A DNA stretch of 64,000 nucleotides, taken from the NCBI GenBank assembly GCA_034670265.1, contig JAXMNU010000004.1, positions 372,001 through 436,000 on the forward strand. Reading direction: 5' to 3'. Below, one piece after another: positions 34,373-43,574 of this stretch. Each line of letters starts with the position of its first letter. The first letter of the stretch is position 1. Source of the DNA: Halomarinibacterium sp034670265. Its GTDB lineage: Bacteria; Bacteroidota; Bacteroidia; Flavobacteriales; Flavobacteriaceae. Under the pieces are notes generated by a model, which saw only the letters and a program-made list of their open reading frames with translations, did not search any database and was not told the DNA's origin. The position numbers and the translations under genes are program-made.

Positions 34373-34401
34373 CATGTAATTTTTTATAGTTACATTTAGC
34401 T

Positions 34402-34917
34402 ATGCTTGATTTAGAAGACTACATCCGTATTATCCCAGATTTTCCAAAACAAGGAATTATCTTTAAAGATATTACTCCTTTACTTTCATCGCATGAAGCT
34501 TCTGCGCAATGCTTAAAAGAGTTGGTGCAATTAGTTAAAGGTCAAAAAATTGATAAAGTTGTAGGGGTTGAATCCAGAGGATTTTTCTTCGGAACACTTT
34601 TAGCACAAGCATTGGGGGTTGGTTTTATTCCTGTAAGAAAACCTGGAAAACTACCTTTTACTACAATTAAGCAACCCTACGAGTTGGAGTATGGATGGGA
34701 TGCACTTGAAATACATGAAGATGCTATTTCCAAAGGTGAAAAAGTATTGGTACATGACGATGTGTTGGCAACTGGGGGTACTGCAAAAGCAGTTTGCCAG
34801 TTAGTTGAAAAATTAGGCGGTGAAATTGTACAATGTAATTTTATTATGCAATTGGATTTTCTTGACGGAAAAGACAAATTAAGAAAATATCCTGTAGCCT
34901 CGATATTAAATTACTAG
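34402..34917 (+). CDS. apt: adenine phosphoribosyltransferase
   Basis: 171 residues, full length. The PRPP-binding motif is VLVHDDVLATGGTAKA, and the family-specific DFPKQGIIFKDITPL and ESRGFFFG are intact. It salvages adenine to AMP. A TACATTTA box at 34391-34398 sits 3 nt before the ATG, suggesting a transcript starting at or just inside the start codon. The stop shares a CTAG with the small convergent gene. Confidence 0.96.
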   Translation: MLDLEDYIRIIPDFPKQGIIFKDITPLLSSHEASAQCLKELVQLVKGQKIDKVVGVESRGFFFGTLLAQALGVGFIPVRKPGKLPFTTIKQPYELEYGWDALEIHEDAISKGEKVLVHDDVLATGGTAKAVCQLVEKLGGEIVQCNFIMQLDFLDGKDKLRKYPVASILNY

Positions 34918-35066
34918 TCTAATGCATTTTTAGTGACCCATAAACGGTATCCAAATAGTAAAAGTTGTAATTTTGATGCCTTAGCCAAGTCAATACCTTT
35001 CTTCGTATAACTAGGAAGTAGTTTTTTATTCAGTTTTGCTAGTATTTTGAAAAATCTTTTTTTCAT
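34914..35066 (-). CDS. small 50-residue conserved-looking protein
   Basis: The product begins MKKRFFKILAKLNKKLLPSY and continues TKKGIDLAKASKLQLLLFGY, then RLWVTKNALD. It is basic, with 11 lysines and two arginines, and predicted helical. I recall near-identical 50-residue proteins in other Flavobacteriaceae, often labelled as SsrA-binding protein although they are much too short for SmpB; this is from memory. The stop codon overlaps that of apt by 4 nt, the same tail-to-tail pattern as other real gene pairs here. The start lies 73 nt from the divergent CaCA exporter gene. Function unknown. Confidence 0.7.
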   Translation of the reverse strand: MKKRFFKILAKLNKKLLPSYTKKGIDLAKASKLQLLLFGYRLWVTKNALD

Positions 35067-35139
35067 ACTTCAAAAGTAAGAAGAATTCAATATTCATTCG
35101 GAAAATTCAATTTCTTATCTTCGCCACTTAGTTAAAAAT

Positions 35140-36096
35140 ATGAGCATACTTTTCATTTTTTTAGGACTTACCTTATTAGTAGTTGGGGGAGAATTTTTAG
35201 TTAGATCCTCGGTAGCCCTTTCCTTTAAACTACACTTATCTAAAATGGTTATTGGGCTTACAGTGGTTTCTTTTGCTACCTCTGCTCCAGAATTATTAGT
35301 GAGTTTAAATGCTGCATTGTCTGGGTTTAGTGATATTTCTTTAGGAAATGTAATTGGAAGCAATATTGCCAATATTGGCCTTGTTTTAGGGATAACAGCT
35401 GTCATAGGACCACTAGCTATTGATAAAGATTTTTACAAACTCAATTGGCCTATTATGATGTTTATTTCTCTTGCACTCTATATTTTACTACAATCTGGGA
35501 ATAAATTATCACGCATAGAGGGTGCAGGATTATTGTTGCTCCTTTGCATTTACCTTTGGATGCTTATTTCAAGAGCTAGAAAAGTGAGAGGTAAAAATAC
35601 TGAAGTAGTTGAAGAAGTAAACGAATCACTCGCCACAGTTTCCAATGTTAAAATAGCTATTTGGTTGCTAATTGGTGGTGTGGCTCTTTGGGGTGGAAGT
35701 GAACTTTTGGTGAAGGGAGCTGTAGATTTAGCGACAGCCATGGGGGTAAGTGAACGGGTGATTGCTGTTACCATGATCGCCGTTGGGACAAGTGTTCCAG
35801 AATTGGCAGCTTCGGTGATAGCCGCATTAAAAAAGGAAAAAGCCATATCCTTAGGAAATTTAATAGGCTCAAACATATTTAATATTGCCTGTGTTTTGGG
35901 TATTACTTCTTTAATTCAGCCTATTGCTGTTAAAAGTCCAGAAGTTCTTACCAATGATATTTTTTGGATGCTAGGTTTTGCTGCGGTGTTACTTCCGTTT
36001 GTATTTCTTCCGAAGAAATTTGAAATTGGTCGTGCCAAAGGATTTATTCTCGTTATTGCCTATGCTGCCTTTACAAGTATGGCATTCATAAATTAG
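35140..36096 (+). CDS. calcium/sodium antiporter (CaCA family, YrbG-like)
   Basis: 318 residues with ten or so membrane helices in two related halves. Each half holds an alpha repeat: SFATSAPELLVSLNAAL with GNVIGSNIANIGLVLG, and AVGTSVPELAASVIAAL with GNLIGSNIFNIACVLG. These acidic residues bind Ca2+ and Na+. The protein is an inner membrane cation exchanger. A TATCTTCG element at 35116-35123 may be its -7 box. Confidence 0.93.
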   Translation: MSILFIFLGLTLLVVGGEFLVRSSVALSFKLHLSKMVIGLTVVSFATSAPELLVSLNAALSGFSDISLGNVIGSNIANIGLVLGITAVIGPLAIDKDFYKLNWPIMMFISLALYILLQSGNKLSRIEGAGLLLLLCIYLWMLISRARKVRGKNTEVVEEVNESLATVSNVKIAIWLLIGGVALWGGSELLVKGAVDLATAMGVSERVIAVTMIAVGTSVPELAASVIAALKKEKAISLGNLIGSNIFNIACVLGITSLIQPIAVKSPEVLTNDIFWMLGFAAVLLPFVFLPKKFEIGRAKGFILVIAYAAFTSMAFIN

Positions 36097-36144
36097 GGTT
36101 CTTTCCTAAAAATATCTAATTAAACCATATTTATTAACTTTTTT

Positions 36145-36229
36145 AGGGGGTGTGTTGATAAAAAAATGCAAATTACCATAAAATAACTATAAAAAAATAG
36201 GGGGTATTTTATAAATAGGTATATTTTTG
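36145..36229 (+). promoter_or_regulatory. glnN promoter region with two G-run sites
   Basis: TATTTTTG at 36222-36229 matches the -7 element; the predicted start is near 36236, with a leader of about 33 nt. No TTTG is found at -33. Instead an AGGGGGTA run (36199-36206) covers that position, and a second AGGGGGTG lies 54 nt upstream (36145-36152). In this AT-rich DNA the two G runs stand out and may be activator sites (inference). Confidence 0.4.
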
Positions 36230-36268
36230 CGCTGTTAAATCTTTTATTTTACTAAAAAAAACAGAAGT

Positions 36269-38455
36269 ATGTCTACCCTACGATTTAAAGCAATAAGCGA
36301 AACCTTTAACCGCAAACCCATAGATGTAAAAGAACCTGCAAGGCGTTCGGAGATTTTTGGAAAAAATGTTTTCAATGAAGCAGCAATGCGTCAATACCTT
36401 ACAAAGGACTCCTTTAAAAGTGTAATGGATGCTACTGTAAATGGTTCAAAAATTCCTCGTGCAGTTGCAGATCACGTTTCAACGGGAATGAAAGAATGGG
36501 CTATTAGCAAAGGTGCAACGCATTACACACACTGGTTTCAGCCTTTAACTGGTGCTACTGCCGAAAAGCACGATGCTTTTTTTGAAACCATTGAAGGTGG
36601 CATGGCAATCGAAAAATTTGGAGGTGGACAATTAGTACAGCAAGAGCCAGATGCATCAAGTTTCCCTAACGGTGGAATTAGAAACACGTTTGAAGCACGT
36701 GGCTATACTGCTTGGGACCCAACGTCTCCAGCATTTATTTATGGAACTACTCTTTGTATTCCTACAGTTTTTGTAGCCTATACGGGAGAAGCCTTAGATA
36801 ATAAAACACCATTGCTACGCTCGTTACAAGTAGTGGATAATGCTGCTACTGCAGTAGCAAAATACTTCGATAAAAACGTTTCTAAAGTTGTGGCAACGCT
36901 TGGTTGGGAGCAAGAGTACTTTTTAATTGATAAGTCATTAGCAGCTTCAAGACCCGATATTTCTTTAGCTGGTAGAACCCTTTTAGGACATTCTTCGGCA
37001 AAAGGACAACAGTTGGACGATCATTACTTTGGTTCTATTCCAACGAGAGTATTGAATTATATGCGTGACTTGGAAACCGAATGTATGTTATTGGGTATTC
37101 CAGTGAAAACGCGTCATAATGAAGTAGCCCCAAATCAGTTTGAATTGGCACCTATTTTTGAAGAAGCCAACCTCGCTGTGGATCACAATTCATTATTGAT
37201 GGATGTGATGGATAAAGTGGCTGATAGACATAATTTTAAAGTGCTTTTCCACGAAAAACCTTTTGCAGGAATTAATGGAAGCGGAAAACATAACAACTGG
37301 TCTTTGGCAACCAGTACAGGAGTTAACTTACTGAGTCCTGGAAGTACTCCAATGAAAAACCTTCAGTTTTTAACCTTCTTTATCAATACTATAAAAGCGG
37401 TTAACGAATATGAAGAATTGCTTCGTGCGTCCATTGCAAGTGCCAGTAACGATCACCGATTAGGAGCAAACGAAGCACCTCCAGCGATTATTTCAGTGTT
37501 TATTGGTTCACAATTAACAGATGTATTGGACGAACTTGAAAAAGTAACCAATGGAAAGCTTTCTCCAGAAGAAAAAACCGATCTTAAACTAAATGTAGTT
37601 GGTAAAATTCCTGAAATTTTACTCGACAATACAGATCGTAACCGTACGTCGCCTTTTGCCTTTACAGGAAATAAATTTGAATTCCGTGCCGTAGGTTCTA
37701 CAGCCAACTGTGCTAATCCAATGACGGTGCTTAATACCATTGTTGCAAGACAGTTAATCGACTTTAAAGAGGAGGTTGATGCGTTAATTGCAAAGAAGAA
37801 AATGAAGAAGGACGATGCTATTTTCAACGTATTGAGAGAATACATTAAGCAATCAAAGCGCATTCGTTTTGAAGGAGATGGTTATGGTGAGGCCTGGGAA
37901 AAAGAAGCTAAAAAACGTGGTTTAAGTAATAATAAAACTACTCCCGAAGCACTTAAAGCGCAAGTTTCAAAAAAGACTATTGATTTATACGAAGGACTTG
38001 GGATTTTAAATAAAATTGAAATTGAGGCACGTCACGAAATTGAAGTAGAGGAATATGCGCTGCGTATCCAAATTGAAGGACGCGTCTTAGGGGATATTGC
38101 CAGAAATCACGTAATTCCAACAGCAATACGTTATCAAAATATTTTAATTGAAAATGTACGTGGGTTAAAAGAAATCTATGGTGCGGGTTTCAAAAAATTG
38201 GCTTCAGAGCAAATGCAATTGATAGAGAGTATTAGCGAGCATATTGCAAAAATCAACACCAATATTACCAATATGATTGAGGAGCGCAAAAAAGCTAATA
38301 AAATTGAAGATGGAGAAAAGAGAGCCTTTGCGTATTGTGATAAAGTAAAACCTTTCTTTGAAGAAATTAGATATCACTGTGATAAACTTGAGTTATTGGT
38401 GGACGATGAAATTTGGCCACTAACTAAGTATAGAGAGTTATTATTTACTAGATAA
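36269..38455 (+). CDS. glnN: glutamine synthetase type III
   Basis: 728 residues, the large GSIII class typical of Bacteroidota and far longer than GSI (about 470). Conserved stretches include GATAEKHDAFFE, GWEQEYFLIDKS (metal-binding glutamate), RHNEVAPNQFELAP and FHEKPFAGINGSGKHNNWSL. The C-terminal helical extension (about 560-728) is class-specific. It forms glutamine from glutamate and ammonia with ATP and is the main ammonium assimilation route. The gene stands alone between its own promoter region and terminator. Confidence 0.96.
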   Translation: MSTLRFKAISETFNRKPIDVKEPARRSEIFGKNVFNEAAMRQYLTKDSFKSVMDATVNGSKIPRAVADHVSTGMKEWAISKGATHYTHWFQPLTGATAEKHDAFFETIEGGMAIEKFGGGQLVQQEPDASSFPNGGIRNTFEARGYTAWDPTSPAFIYGTTLCIPTVFVAYTGEALDNKTPLLRSLQVVDNAATAVAKYFDKNVSKVVATLGWEQEYFLIDKSLAASRPDISLAGRTLLGHSSAKGQQLDDHYFGSIPTRVLNYMRDLETECMLLGIPVKTRHNEVAPNQFELAPIFEEANLAVDHNSLLMDVMDKVADRHNFKVLFHEKPFAGINGSGKHNNWSLATSTGVNLLSPGSTPMKNLQFLTFFINTIKAVNEYEELLRASIASASNDHRLGANEAPPAIISVFIGSQLTDVLDELEKVTNGKLSPEEKTDLKLNVVGKIPEILLDNTDRNRTSPFAFTGNKFEFRAVGSTANCANPMTVLNTIVARQLIDFKEEVDALIAKKKMKKDDAIFNVLREYIKQSKRIRFEGDGYGEAWEKEAKKRGLSNNKTTPEALKAQVSKKTIDLYEGLGILNKIEIEARHEIEVEEYALRIQIEGRVLGDIARNHVIPTAIRYQNILIENVRGLKEIYGAGFKKLASEQMQLIESISEHIAKINTNITNMIEERKKANKIEDGEKRAFAYCDKVKPFFEEIRYHCDKLELLVDDEIWPLTKYRELLFTR

Positions 38456-38463
38456 AAATGAAC

Positions 38464-38510
38464 AGACCGCTGGTCTCTGAGCGAAGTCGAAGAGTAGCGG
38501 TCTTTTTTTT
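38464..38510. terminator. terminator between glnN and the VCBS gene
   Basis: AGACCGCT and AGCGGTCT pair perfectly and are followed by eight T. The loop is unusually long (24 nt) and contains CTGAGCGAAGTCGAAG (38477-38492), a word that recurs in altered form near 47956 and 48053. Confidence 0.8.
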
Positions 38511-39879
38511 ATTTTTTCACTATTTTTTGAACCACTTTTCCTTTCTCTGTTTGTACCTCAACCAGTAACAAACCGCTTGGTAAAGTAGCTATGGAAACCT
38601 CATTAAACTGCTCTGTAACTTCTAATAGTTTTCTTCCTAAAACGGAGAAAATAACTACTTTTTGTAACGCAACAGGACTTTCTATAATTAATACTTCCTT
38701 TACGGGGTTAGGATATACTTTTAAACCTGGTATTAAGAAGGTATCGGTATCTAAAATTGTTAAGTTTTCGTACCAAACAACCTTGTCATTATTTTGTGAG
38801 GCAGCAAAAATATCCATATCACCGTCGTTATCAATATCAGAAGCAATTACATGTGTAACTAATTGAAGTGTGTTGTCTATAATTTTTTTTGGACTAAAAG
38901 TACCTATACCATCCAAGTTTTCAGACCATAATACCTCAGAAGTTTCTTGGGTGACATCTGGAGTTGAGCGATAAAGTACATCTATATCGTTGTCATTGTC
39001 AATATCTGCGGCAAAGAGCGTACTAACACCCTCTGCCTCAAGTGAGAAAACATTTTCATCCCCAAAATTTCCCAAACCGTCCAGATTCTGGAACCACACT
39101 ACTTTATCCATTGCTGGTGTTGCAGCTATTACATCATTGTCCAGATCTCCGTCAAGATCTGCTACATATAGTCCTTGCACAGTTAGGGCGCTACCGGCAA
39201 TTACCCTTTGTGGGCCAAAGCTTCCTTGTCCATCCAGGTTCTCGTACCAAGAAACTGTTACCGAACCAGAAGAGGATGACACTACATCTAGATCATTATC
39301 TCCATCCATATCTATTGCCATGACAGAGCGCGCATTGGGTAGGGAGGCATTTATAGTCTTTTTTGTACTAAAGTTCCCATTACCATCTAAATTCTCAAAC
39401 CATGCGAGTCCAGATGACTCACTTCCACAAATCACATCCATATCTCCATCTCCATCTATGTCATTTGCAATAACAGCATAAGGACCATCCAGTTCATTTG
39501 TAATGATTATTTTAGAACCAAATGCTCCTAAACCATCTACATTTTTATACCATACCAATTCATCTATAAATAGGCCTGTTGCCAGAATATCCATATCAAA
39601 ATCCCCATCAAGATCTGCAGCAAAAATAAATTTGGGTTGATTCAAATCGGCAATAATTTGCTGTGGCCCAAAAGTACCATCCCCCAAGTTTTTGTGCCAA
39701 GTAAGATTGCTTCCAAATTTATTGGCACTCATTACATCTGCATATAAATCGCCATCAAGATCTGCAACAAAAACGGATTGAGGTCCGTCGCCATCGGTAG
39801 AAATTATTTGCTGTGGCCCAAAGGTTTGGGCATTGGTTATGATGCTAATTATTAAAAATAGATATAAAAAATTACTCAT
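38509..39879 (-). CDS. VCBS/FG-GAP repeat protein with T9SS sorting domain
   Basis: 456 residues. The signal peptide ends NAQTFGPQ. About seven repeats of the form FVADLDGDLDxDVxxxx-WxxNLDGxGxFG fill residues 25-370; the Asp-rich turns are Ca2+-binding blades of a beta-propeller. A T9SS C-terminal domain follows: LKVYPNPVKEVLIIES, KVVIFSVLGRKLLEV and LLVEVQTEKGKVVQKIVKK. It is probably a secreted, surface-bound propeller protein. The ligand is unknown. Confidence 0.9.
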   Translation of the reverse strand: MSNFLYLFLIISIITNAQTFGPQQIISTDGDGPQSVFVADLDGDLYADVMSANKFGSNLTWHKNLGDGTFGPQQIIADLNQPKFIFAADLDGDFDMDILATGLFIDELVWYKNVDGLGAFGSKIIITNELDGPYAVIANDIDGDGDMDVICGSESSGLAWFENLDGNGNFSTKKTINASLPNARSVMAIDMDGDNDLDVVSSSSGSVTVSWYENLDGQGSFGPQRVIAGSALTVQGLYVADLDGDLDNDVIAATPAMDKVVWFQNLDGLGNFGDENVFSLEAEGVSTLFAADIDNDNDIDVLYRSTPDVTQETSEVLWSENLDGIGTFSPKKIIDNTLQLVTHVIASDIDNDGDMDIFAASQNNDKVVWYENLTILDTDTFLIPGLKVYPNPVKEVLIIESPVALQKVVIFSVLGRKLLEVTEQFNEVSIATLPSGLLLVEVQTEKGKVVQKIVKK

Positions 39880-40004
39880 TATTCTCTTTTAAAATTATGG
39901 TTTCTTGAATATATCCATTATAATTCCTTCTTATAATTCAGGTTGCAACTTATCTCTAAAGTTAGATAATTATTATTTACAAATTAAATACAACATACTT
40001 TTTT

Positions 40005-40012
40005 TACCTTTG
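40005..40012 (+). promoter_or_regulatory. -7 box directly before purM
   Basis: TACCTTTG ends 5 nt before the purM ATG at 40018. Transcription beginning about 6 nt after the box would start at the A of the start codon, giving a leaderless message. No TTTG lies at the usual upstream spacing. Confidence 0.55.
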
Positions 40013-40017
40013 CCACC

Positions 40018-41199
40018 ATGAGCAACGAAGTTTCTAAAAGATATGCCCAACGTGGGGTTTCTGCCGCAAAAGAAGATGTCCATAATGCTATAAAAAATGT
40101 AGACAAAGGATTGTTCCCAAAGGCCTTTTGTAAAATTGTTCCCGACTATTTAACAGGGAATAGTGATTATTGTTTGGTGATGCACGCCGATGGCGCAGGA
40201 ACCAAATCTTCTTTGGCGTATATGTATTGGAAGGAAACAAGAGATCTATCCGTTTGGAAGGGTATTGCCCAAGACGCGCTTATTATGAATATTGACGATT
40301 TGTTGTGCGTAGGGGCAGTCGATAATATTATGTTGTCATCGACCATTGGGAGAAATAAAAACTTGATTCCTGGGGAAGTCATTTCTGCCATTATTAATGG
40401 TACCGAAGAAATCATTTCAGATTTAAATAAATTTGGTGTAACTATCCATAGTACGGGAGGTGAAACAGCCGATGTAGGCGATTTGGTGCGAACCATTATT
40501 GTGGATTCTACTGTTACCGCTCGAATGAAGCGAAGTGATGTCATCGACAATGCAAATATCAAACCCGGCGATGTCATTGTTGGCTTGGCTTCTTTTGGGC
40601 AAGCTACTTATGAAACCGAATACAATGGCGGGATGGGAAGCAACGGGTTAACTTCGGCAAGGCACGATGTTTTCCATAAAGAATTAGCTTTAAAATATCC
40701 CGAAAGTTTTGATGCTTCAGTTCCTGAAGATTTAGTCTATTCAGGTTCAAAAAAATTAACTGATTCGGTTGAAGGTAGCCCAGTCGATGCTGGTAAATTG
40801 GTGTTGTCACCCACGCGAACGTATGCACCCATTATTCAGAAAATACTTTCCGAAGTAGATAAAAAGCAATTACACGGGATGGTGCATTGTAGTGGCGGCG
40901 CACAAACAAAAATCCTTCATTTTGTGGAGAACCTTCATATTGTAAAAGATAACTTATTCAAAATTCCACCGCTATTCAAATTAATTCAGGAGGAAAGTAA
41001 AACCGATTGGAAGGAAATGTACCAAGTGTTTAATATGGGACATAGAATGGAATTGTATGTAGCTCCAGAAATTGCTTCTCAGATTATAGAAATTTCAAAA
41101 TCTTTTCACGTGGATGCTCAAATTGTGGGGCGGGTGGAAGCTGCTACAGCAAAGAAATTAACTATAAAAAGCTCAAAAGGAACGTTTGAGTATCATTAG
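40018..41199 (+). CDS. purM: phosphoribosylformylglycinamidine cyclo-ligase (AIR synthase)
   Basis: 393 residues, longer than the about 345 of E. coli PurM, as in other Bacteroidota. Motifs include the N-terminal SKRYAQRGVSAAKEDV, the substrate segment HADGAGTKSSLAY, DDLLCVGA and GLASFGQATYETEYNGGMGSN (glycine-rich ATP region). It closes the imidazole ring in purine synthesis. prfA follows after 63 nt with its own -7 box. Confidence 0.93.
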   Translation: MSNEVSKRYAQRGVSAAKEDVHNAIKNVDKGLFPKAFCKIVPDYLTGNSDYCLVMHADGAGTKSSLAYMYWKETRDLSVWKGIAQDALIMNIDDLLCVGAVDNIMLSSTIGRNKNLIPGEVISAIINGTEEIISDLNKFGVTIHSTGGETADVGDLVRTIIVDSTVTARMKRSDVIDNANIKPGDVIVGLASFGQATYETEYNGGMGSNGLTSARHDVFHKELALKYPESFDASVPEDLVYSGSKKLTDSVEGSPVDAGKLVLSPTRTYAPIIQKILSEVDKKQLHGMVHCSGGAQTKILHFVENLHIVKDNLFKIPPLFKLIQEESKTDWKEMYQVFNMGHRMELYVAPEIASQIIEISKSFHVDAQIVGRVEAATAKKLTIKSSKGTFEYH

Positions 41200-41221
41200 T
41201 ACAAACATTCGTATTTTATCG

Positions 41222-41229
41222 TAAATTTG
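41222..41229 (+). promoter_or_regulatory. -7 box for prfA
   Basis: TAAATTTG lies 33 nt before the prfA ATG; predicted leader about 27 nt. The identical box with the same CAC continuation occurs before icmF (44384-44391). Confidence 0.45.
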
Positions 41230-41262
41230 CACAGCCAAAAGGAAAAGGCAATCTGTTGACCT

Positions 41263-42339
41263 ATGTTAGAAAAACTTCAAATAATAAAAAATCGTTTCGA
41301 TGAGGTGAGTGATTTAATCATTCAGCCAGATATTATGAGTGACCAGAAACGGTACATTCAATTAAATAAAGAATATAAAGATCTTCGCGTTTTAATGGAC
41401 AAACGCGAGGAATATACCTCTTTGACTAATTCTATTAATGAAGCCGAAGAAATCATCAATGACGGTAGCGATGCCGAAATGGTTGAAATGGCAAAAATGG
41501 AATTGGAGACTGCCGAGGATCGCTTACCACAATTGGAGGAGGAAATTAAATTCCTTTTAATCCCAAAAGACCCCGAAGATGCTAAAAACGCTGTGATGGA
41601 AATTCGTGCAGGAACAGGGGGTGACGAAGCGAGTATTTTTGCAGGAGATTTATATCGAATGTACACCAAATACTGTGAGGGACGAGGATGGAATGTAAGC
41701 GTTGTGGATTATAACGAAGGTACCAGCGGTGGGTTTAAAGAAATTATTTTCGAAATAAACGGAGAGGATGTTTACGGCACGTTGAAATATGAAGCGGGAG
41801 TGCATCGTGTGCAACGTGTACCACAAACTGAAACACAAGGTCGTGTACATACGAGCGCCGCAACGGTAATTGTCCTTCCCGAAGCCGAAGAATTTGATGT
41901 AGAATTGGATATGAGCGAAGTACGAATTGAACGCACCACTTCGACAGGACCTGGTGGGCAGTCGGTTAACACAACCTATTCGGCAATTAAGTTACATCAC
42001 GAGCCTACGGGTATGATTGTGAGTTGTCAGGATCAAAAATCATCTCATAAAAACCTTGAAAAGGCATTAAAAGTATTACGTTCTCGTTTATACGAATTGG
42101 AGTTGGCCAAAAAGATGGAAGCCGATTCCGAAAAACGTAAGAGCATGGTGTCCTCGGGTGACCGAAGTGCTAAAATTAGAACCTATAACTATCCGCAAGG
42201 ACGAGTGACCGACCATAGAATTAATCTTACTTTGTATGATTTGGGAAATATAATCGATGGTGATATTCAGAAAATAATTGATGAAATTCATTTAGTTCGA
42301 AATACAGAATTATTACAAGAATCTGGAGAGACGTTTTAG
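41263..42339 (+). CDS. prfA: peptide chain release factor 1
   Basis: 358 residues. The catalytic GGQ is in STGPGGQSVNTTYSAIKL, and GTGGDEASIFAGDLYRMY marks the class I factor domain 2 region. Release factor 1 reads UAA and UAG. The prmC gene, which methylates the GGQ glutamine and often lies next to prfA, is not adjacent. The following four-helix and pyrF genes run in the same direction with short spacers. Confidence 0.96.
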   Translation: MLEKLQIIKNRFDEVSDLIIQPDIMSDQKRYIQLNKEYKDLRVLMDKREEYTSLTNSINEAEEIINDGSDAEMVEMAKMELETAEDRLPQLEEEIKFLLIPKDPEDAKNAVMEIRAGTGGDEASIFAGDLYRMYTKYCEGRGWNVSVVDYNEGTSGGFKEIIFEINGEDVYGTLKYEAGVHRVQRVPQTETQGRVHTSAATVIVLPEAEEFDVELDMSEVRIERTTSTGPGGQSVNTTYSAIKLHHEPTGMIVSCQDQKSSHKNLEKALKVLRSRLYELELAKKMEADSEKRKSMVSSGDRSAKIRTYNYPQGRVTDHRINLTLYDLGNIIDGDIQKIIDEIHLVRNTELLQESGETF

Positions 42340-42378
42340 AAGGTGAATGGTGAAAGGTAATGGGTAAAAGGTTGATTT

Positions 42379-42735
42379 ATGCGAAACTTTAGAGATTTAG
42401 AAATTTGGAGAGAATCTATTAAACTCGTTGGTGAAGTTTACAAATTGACTGAAACACTTCCAGATTCAGAGAAATTTGGATTGGTTTCTCAAATGAATAG
42501 ATGTGCAGTCTCAATTCCTTCAAATATAGCAGAGGGTTGTTCTAAAGATTCACAAAAAGATTTTACTCGTTTTCTAAAAATTTCATTAGGCTCTGCGTTT
42601 GAGTTAGAAACTCAATTCGAAATTTGTTTAGAGTTAAAACTAATTGAAAAGGGAATGGTGAAAAATGTAATTTCTGAATTAACTACCTTGCAAAAAAGAA
42701 TAAAGGCATTGGTAAATTATGCTCAAAAACAGTAA
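42379..42735 (+). CDS. four helix bundle protein (23S rRNA intervening-sequence type)
   Basis: 118 residues. The family pattern is complete: MRNFRDLEIWRESIKLVGEV, then GLVSQMNRCAVSIPSNIAEGC, DFTRFLKISLGSAFELETQF and LQKRIKALVNY. These small helical proteins were first named from intervening sequences in 23S rRNA genes but are common at other loci; the function is unknown. It is inserted between prfA and pyrF. A low-complexity GGTGAATGGTGAAAGG spacer precedes it. A second family member at 25186 is frameshifted. Confidence 0.9.
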   Translation: MRNFRDLEIWRESIKLVGEVYKLTETLPDSEKFGLVSQMNRCAVSIPSNIAEGCSKDSQKDFTRFLKISLGSAFELETQFEICLELKLIEKGMVKNVISELTTLQKRIKALVNYAQKQ

Positions 42736-42755
42736 CTACCCTTTACCTAAAACCT

Positions 42756-43574
42756 ATGACCCAGGACCAACTAATACAACAAATTGAGAGAAAGAAAAGC
42801 TTTCTCTGCATCGGTTTAGATGTCGATTTAGAGAAAATTCCGACTCATTTGCTGAAAGAGGAGGATCCTATTTTTGCTTTCAATAAAGCGATTATCGATG
42901 CGACGCATCACTTAGCAGTTGTGTATAAACCCAATACCGCTTTTTATGAAGCCTACGGACTAAAAGGCTGGAAGGCACTGCAAAAAACCATTGATTATTT
43001 AAATAGAAATCACCCCGAAATTTTTACCATTGCCGATGCCAAACGAGGTGATATTGGAAATACTTCAAAAATGTATGCCAAAGCCTTTTTTGAAGATATG
43101 GGGTTTGATTCTGTAACCGTTGCACCGTATATGGGAAAAGATTCGGTAGAACCATTTTTATCTTTTGAAGACAAACACACCATTCTTTTAGCATTGACTT
43201 CTAATGAAGGGGCTTTCGATTTTCAAACCCAAAAGATAGATGGAAAAGAAGTCTATAAGAAAGTGATTGAAACTTCAAAAAGCTGGAAAAACAGTGAAAG
43301 CTTAATGTATGTTGTGGGAGCTACAAAAGCGGAATATTTAGCCGAAATCCGACAAATTATTCCAAATAGTTTCCTCTTAGTTCCTGGTGTAGGAGCCCAG
43401 GGAGGAAGCCTTCAAGAGGTTTGTAACTACGGAATGACAAAAGACGTTGGACTTCTTATTAATTCTTCCCGCGGTATTATTTATGCTTCAAAAAATGAAG
43501 ACTTTGCCACAGCAGCGGCAAAGTCAGCTCAAGTTCTTCAGCAAGAAATGCAAGCGATTTTAGAAAATCGTTAG
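42756..43574 (+). CDS. pyrF: orotidine 5'-phosphate decarboxylase (type 2)
   Basis: 272 residues. The active-site Lys-Asp pair is in IADAKRGDIGNTS, and CIGLDVDLEKIP and LVPGVGAQGGSLQE are family-typical of the longer class. It makes UMP from OMP, using the product of pyrE found at 12438. Its stop codon shares TTAG with the convergent DUF4197 gene. Confidence 0.95.
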   Translation: MTQDQLIQQIERKKSFLCIGLDVDLEKIPTHLLKEEDPIFAFNKAIIDATHHLAVVYKPNTAFYEAYGLKGWKALQKTIDYLNRNHPEIFTIADAKRGDIGNTSKMYAKAFFEDMGFDSVTVAPYMGKDSVEPFLSFEDKHTILLALTSNEGAFDFQTQKIDGKEVYKKVIETSKSWKNSESLMYVVGATKAEYLAEIRQIIPNSFLLVPGVGAQGGSLQEVCNYGMTKDVGLLINSSRGIIYASKNEDFATAAAKSAQVLQQEMQAILENR

